This document shows positions 60,712 to 64,000 of a DNA stretch of 64,000 bases, one piece after another. The position numbers and the translations under genes were made by a program. How positions within the stretch are numbered: position 1 is the first letter of the stretch; every line of letters starts with the position of its first letter. Source of the DNA: Actinomyces lilanjuaniae (lineage in GTDB: Bacteria > Actinomycetota > Actinomycetes > Actinomycetales > Actinomycetaceae). The DNA lies in contig NZ_CP032514.1 of assembly GCF_003606385.1 (NCBI RefSeq), positions 434,001-498,000 on the forward strand, written 5' to 3'. The notes beneath the pieces were generated by a model, which saw only the letters and a program-made list of their open reading frames with translations, made no database searches and had not been told where the DNA came from.

Positions 60712-62472
60712 ATGCTCTCCGCTGCCCTCCCTCCCATGCCTGCTGTCGGTCTGCTGGCGGCAGCCGGGGAATCGGACGACCCGGTTCCCTCGGACTCCCC
60801 GACGGTGGACGTCTCCCTGGAGGCGGTGACCCAGACCACGATCAGCCTCCTGACTCTTGCGGTGCACGCGGGTGTGGGGGCGCTCATCGGGCTGGCCGTC
60901 GCCTTCGTTGTCCTGGTGACTCTGCGGCTGCTGGGCCGACGTCGGGGCCTGTATGCCGAGCTGGCCCGCTTCTGCCACCGGGCGGCCTACGTCTTCGGGG
61001 CCATGACAGGGGCCTACCTCGGTGTCCAGGTCGCCCTGACAAGCATGAGTAACTCCGTCACCTCCACGGTCGTCTCGCGCCTGCTGCTCATCGCCTCGAT
61101 CATGGCAGGGACCTGGCTGGTGGTCGGTATGGTCAGGGCTGTCGAGGCCTCGGTGGTCAGCGGGGTGCGGGCCTCCGGGGACGAGGGGCGCACCAGCAGG
61201 GTCACGACCCAGAGCCAGATCATGCGCCGTGTTGCGCAGGTCGTCCTCATCGTGTGCGGCCTGGTCGGCGTGGTCATGACCTTCCCCAGCGCGCGTGTCG
61301 CCATGGGCTCCCTCCTGGCCTCGGCGGGCCTGGTCTCTGTCATCGCCGGCCTGGCCGCTCAGTCCACCCTGGGCAACGTCTTCGCCGGCATCCAGCTGGC
61401 CACCTCCGACGCCATCAGGGTGGACGACGTCGTCGTCGTCGACGACGAGCAGGGGACCATCGAGGAGATCACCCTGACCTATGTCGTGGTCCACACCTGG
61501 GACGATCGCCGCCTGGTGCTGCCCTCCACCTACTTCACCCAGAACCCTTTCGCCAACTGGTCCCGGAGGGGCACCCAGACCACCGGGACGCTCACCATCG
61601 ACCTGGACTGGAGGGTCCCGGTCTCGGCGGTGCGGGCCGAGCTGGCCCGGATCGTGGCCTCCTCCCCGGCCTGGGACGGGAGGCAGGCCTCCCTGGACGT
61701 CATCGACGCCTCCGGAGGGTCGGTCACCTTGAGGATCGCCCTGTCCGGAGCGAACCCCAGCGACGTGTGGGCACTGAAGTGCTACGTCAACGAGGAGCTT
61801 GTCGCCTGGTTCCAGAAGCAGGCATCCTACGCCCTGCCCCGTACCCGAGTGGAGGTTGACCAGGTTGAGGTCGCCCAGGACCCTGCGCCCGAGCAGGTGG
61901 CCCGTCTGGCGGAGGAGCTGGCCGCACTTCAGGTCGGCAACGCCTCCGGCCAGGCGGCAGCCCAGCCGACGCCCGGCAGTGCCAGGGCGGAGGGTCTCGA
62001 GGAGGGCTACGACGCTGCGGCGGTGACTGCCCAGATCGCCGCCACGAGCGACCCGATTGAGGCGGCCCGGCTGCGTGCGGCCGCCAGGGGCCTGTCCCCG
62101 CTGCGCCGGATCCGGCGTGAGCGCGCCCGCAGGCGCAGCCTGCTGCGACGTGACCCGCAGGAGCAGGCCGCACCCGAGCCACAGGCCGCCCGCCCAGGCC
62201 GCCAGGAGCCGACGACCGTCTTCCCCACCACGGAGATGGAGACCTTGGCTGAGTCAGGCGGGTCAGCGGGCAGGCCGGGGGACAGGCCCGCCGACGGGTC
62301 GGCAGAGGAGGCGACTGGCAGGCAGACGGGTGGACCTGCAGGAGAGCCCGTGAGCAGGCCGCCACGGCAGGCGGCAGTGAGTGATCCGTCAGGAGCTCCG
62401 GCGACGCCGGGTACGTCGGCGGGCGGACCTGCGGGCCAGGGCGGGAGGCGTCAGCCTGGAGGATCCTCCTAG
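60712..62472 (+). CDS. MscS-family mechanosensitive channel with long C-terminal tail
   Basis: ATG 60712 gives 586 aa. There are about four membrane helices (about 35-65, 78-100, 108-130, 165-190). The MscS pore helix and upper beta domain follow: GSLLASAGLVSVIAGLAAQSTLGNVFAGIQLATSDAIRVDDVVVV, EEITLTYVVVHTWDDRRLVLPSTYFTQNPFANWS. The channel opens under membrane tension to release solutes. After about residue 400 the tail is long, Ala/Gly/Arg/Glu-rich and probably disordered. The frame is open from 60583, but the leader there has no family similarity. Confidence 0.9.
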   Translation: MLSAALPPMPAVGLLAAAGESDDPVPSDSPTVDVSLEAVTQTTISLLTLAVHAGVGALIGLAVAFVVLVTLRLLGRRRGLYAELARFCHRAAYVFGAMTGAYLGVQVALTSMSNSVTSTVVSRLLLIASIMAGTWLVVGMVRAVEASVVSGVRASGDEGRTSRVTTQSQIMRRVAQVVLIVCGLVGVVMTFPSARVAMGSLLASAGLVSVIAGLAAQSTLGNVFAGIQLATSDAIRVDDVVVVDDEQGTIEEITLTYVVVHTWDDRRLVLPSTYFTQNPFANWSRRGTQTTGTLTIDLDWRVPVSAVRAELARIVASSPAWDGRQASLDVIDASGGSVTLRIALSGANPSDVWALKCYVNEELVAWFQKQASYALPRTRVEVDQVEVAQDPAPEQVARLAEELAALQVGNASGQAAAQPTPGSARAEGLEEGYDAAAVTAQIAATSDPIEAARLRAAARGLSPLRRIRRERARRRSLLRRDPQEQAAPEPQAARPGRQEPTTVFPTTEMETLAESGGSAGRPGDRPADGSAEEATGRQTGGPAGEPVSRPPRQAAVSDPSGAPATPGTSAGGPAGQGGRRQPGGSS

Positions 62473-62646
62473 GGCCGCTGAGTCACGCTGCTGATCAGGG
62501 CTGCTGAGGCAGAGCGAGGGTCTGCAGGCGGCCCTGCTCGCCGTAGCCCGCTGCCAGGAGGGTGCGCTGTGGTCAGCGGTGCCGGGGGTGTTCCCGCTGC
62601 GTGAACGCTGTCCCTCTCTGGCTGTCCGAGGGGCGACGATGGGGCC

Positions 62647-63141
62647 ATGACCAGCACCGAGCCGACCCTTGACCCCTCCGCCGCCGCCAGGACCGACGCC
62701 CAGTGGCGGGCTGCACTGACCCCCATGGAGTACCACGTGCTGCGTGAGGCGGGCACCGAGCGACCCTTCACGGGCGCCCTGCTGGACGAGCACCGCGAGG
62801 GCATCTACCGCTGCCGTGGCTGCGGGGCGGAGCTGTTCCGCTCCGCCACCAAGTTCGACTCCCACTGCGGGTGGCCCTCCTTCTACGACCCCCGTGACAG
62901 CACCGCTGTCACCCTGAGCACGGACACCTCCCACGGCATGGTCCGCACCGAGGTCCGTTGCGCTGGCTGCGGCTCCCACCTGGGGCACGTCTTCGACGAC
63001 GCCCCCCACACCCCCACCGGCCAGCGCTACTGCATGAACTCCGTCAGCCTCACCTTTGAGGCTATGGATGAGGGCGCGGAGGAGACCGGGCCGGAGGATG
63101 CCGGAGGCCCGCACGCTTCCGGGCCTACCGAGCAGGCCTGA
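62647..63141 (+). CDS. msrB: Peptide-methionine (R)-S-oxide reductase
   Basis: MsrB reduces R-methionine sulfoxide in proteins. The 164-aa protein has zinc-binding pairs Cys56/Cys59 (CRGC) and Cys105/Cys108 (CAGC), the substrate segment [20 protein letters not shown], and the catalytic Cys129 in [12 protein letters not shown]. The last ~30 residues are an acidic, non-conserved tail. It stands 174 bp after the MscS gene with no other feature between. Confidence 0.96.
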   Translation: MTSTEPTLDPSAAARTDAQWRAALTPMEYHVLREAGTERPFTGALLDEHREGIYRCRGCGAELFRSATKFDSHCGWPSFYDPRDSTAVTLSTDTSHGMVRTEVRCAGCGSHLGHVFDDAPHTPTGQRYCMNSVSLTFEAMDEGAEETGPEDAGGPHASGPTEQA

Positions 63142-63144
63142 CCT

Positions 63145-64000
63145 GTGCTGCGCGTGCTCACCCTCAACCTCCTGCACGGCCAGCCGGGACCGGGGGCGGG
63201 GGATGGCAGCGCCCTGACAGGCTCCCTGTCCGCGGCCCGTATCGCCGACCCTGGTGCCGCCCGGGCGGTCCTGGTCGCCCTGGCTGAGCAGGTCGCTGAG
63301 CTCGCGCCCGACGTGGTGGCCCTCCAGGAGGTGGACCTGCACCAGGCTCGCTCCGGACGCCTCCACCAGGCTGCTGTGCTGGCCCAGGCCCTGGGTATGC
63401 CCTACTACCGGTTTGCGGCCAGCTATGCGGGGCCGGTGGCGGGGCTGCGGCGCCGACCCCTGCGCAGCCAGCTGGAGGCGCCCACCCACGACGTCCTGGG
63501 ACCCGCGCGGGCTGCTGTCGGCGCTCGGCCAGTCGGCTACGGCAACGCCCTCCTCTCCCGCTACCCGGTGAGCAGCTGGCACGTCACCCGGCTGGGACGT
63601 GGCCCCTCTAGCGTGGTGCGTCGCGGACACCGCGCCTGGGACCCGCGCTCCTACCGGCTGTTCCCCGCCTCCAGCAGGGTCATGGTGGCCGCTACTGTCG
63701 AGCTGGACGGCCGGGCCTGCGCGTCCCTGGGGCAGGTCTCGGTCGCCTCGACCCACCTGGCGACCCGGCAGGACACGGCGGCCCGCCAGCTCCGCCGGGC
63801 CTGGGAGGCGCTGGCTGGGATGCCCGGGCCGCACGTCCTGGCGGGGGACTACAACCTGCCCGCTGAAAGGGTGGCGGCCCTCCGTGTGGCGCGTCAGGTC
63901 GGACAGGGCCACACGTTCCCGGCGGGTGCACCCTCCCGCCGGATCGACCACCTCCTGACCGATCCGTGGCCCACCGGAACCCAGGGACAACCGCTGGAGG
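63145..64000 (+). CDS. Endonuclease/exonuclease/phosphatase (EEP) family protein, 3' end outside window
   Basis: A frame starting at GTG 63145, three bases after the msrB stop, runs open to the window end (285 codons so far). It has the EEP signatures LRVLTLNLLHG at the N-terminus (metal-binding Asn), LAPDVVALQEVDLHQARSG (catalytic Glu), YGNALLSRYPV, VASTHLA, HVLAGDYNLP (Asp/Asn pair) and SRRIDHLLTD near the end, where the catalytic D-H motif is expected. Members hydrolyse phosphodiesters or phosphomonoesters; whether this is a nuclease or a lipid phosphatase cannot be told. The stop lies beyond base 64000, so it is partial. Confidence 0.85.
   Translation, partial: MLRVLTLNLLHGQPGPGAGDGSALTGSLSAARIADPGAARAVLVALAEQVAELAPDVVALQEVDLHQARSGRLHQAAVLAQALGMPYYRFAASYAGPVAGLRRRPLRSQLEAPTHDVLGPARAAVGARPVGYGNALLSRYPVSSWHVTRLGRGPSSVVRRGHRAWDPRSYRLFPASSRVMVAATVELDGRACASLGQVSVASTHLATRQDTAARQLRRAWEALAGMPGPHVLAGDYNLPAERVAALRVARQVGQGHTFPAGAPSRRIDHLLTDPWPTGTQGQPLE

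Overview
The window is a high-GC (visibly about 70% G+C) actinobacterial chromosome segment. Several features point to a facultatively anaerobic actinomycete of the Actinomyces type: an anaerobic (class III) ribonucleotide reductase with its activase, a GTP-type PEP carboxykinase, a fructose PTS, an NADP-type glutamate dehydrogenase, the split PurS/PurQ/PurL system, DUF3073, Holin-X/DUF3618 membrane proteins, frequent GTG starts and 4-bp stop/start overlaps. I infer the genus-level label from gene content; no rRNA is present.

Layout. 1-6 kb: a LysR regulator cut by the window edge, a circularly permuted GH3 glycosidase, a decayed PIN toxin, and a small operon of an ArsR regulator, an SRPBCC protein, an NTF2-like protein and a TfoX-N protein. 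6-9.9 kb: a repeat-rich gap ending in a strong NrdR box, then nrdD-nrdG. 9.9-14.1 kb: a lipoprotein, pckG and a DUF559 protein. 14.3-25.2 kb: the first purine block (purD, purC, two membrane proteins, purS, purQ, a TreT-like glycosyltransferase on the other strand, purL). 25.3-42.3 kb: a block of carbon/nitrogen and accessory genes separates purL from purF. It holds a 14-repeat WD40 protein, gdhA, fruR-fruK-fruA, a partial four-carbon sugar-acid pathway (kinase, dehydrogenase, GntP permease), a large helicase-nuclease fusion and a broken Abi gene. 42.7-46.7 kb: the second purine block (SCP-like protein, purF, purM, DUF3073). 46.9-59.9 kb: mostly minus-strand envelope and transport genes (Holin-X/DUF3618 operon, a NaChBac-type sodium channel, a methyltransferase, a heterodimeric ABC exporter, a MacB-like ABC system, a GH3 lipoprotein, a zincin). 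60.1 kb to the end: tRNA-Glu, tRNA-Asp and tRNA-Phe, a MscS channel, msrB, and an endonuclease/phosphatase-fold protein cut by the window end.

Together, the two pur blocks encode most of the route from phosphoribosylamine to AIR and SAICAR. The fru operon brings in fructose as fructose-1-phosphate and makes fructose-1,6-bisphosphate. The sugar-acid genes import, oxidise and phosphorylate a four-carbon acid, but the aldolase is not here. nrdD/nrdG supply dNTPs without oxygen under likely NrdR control.

A technical theme matters to any user of this sequence. Single G/C losses break the frames of purD, purL (three), fruA (two) and a MacB-type permease (three), and probably the 3' end of the lipoprotein gene. 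The losses sit in G/C runs and are clustered within about 100-160 bp, so consensus errors are the simplest explanation. The biologically most interesting items are the KTSC-like/SF1-helicase/PD-(D/E)XK fusion beside an Abi gene, the WD40 protein with an unassigned C-terminal domain, the ABC exporter with perfectly complementary degenerate sites, and a family of intergenic direct-repeat pairs with a constant period of about 60 bp.
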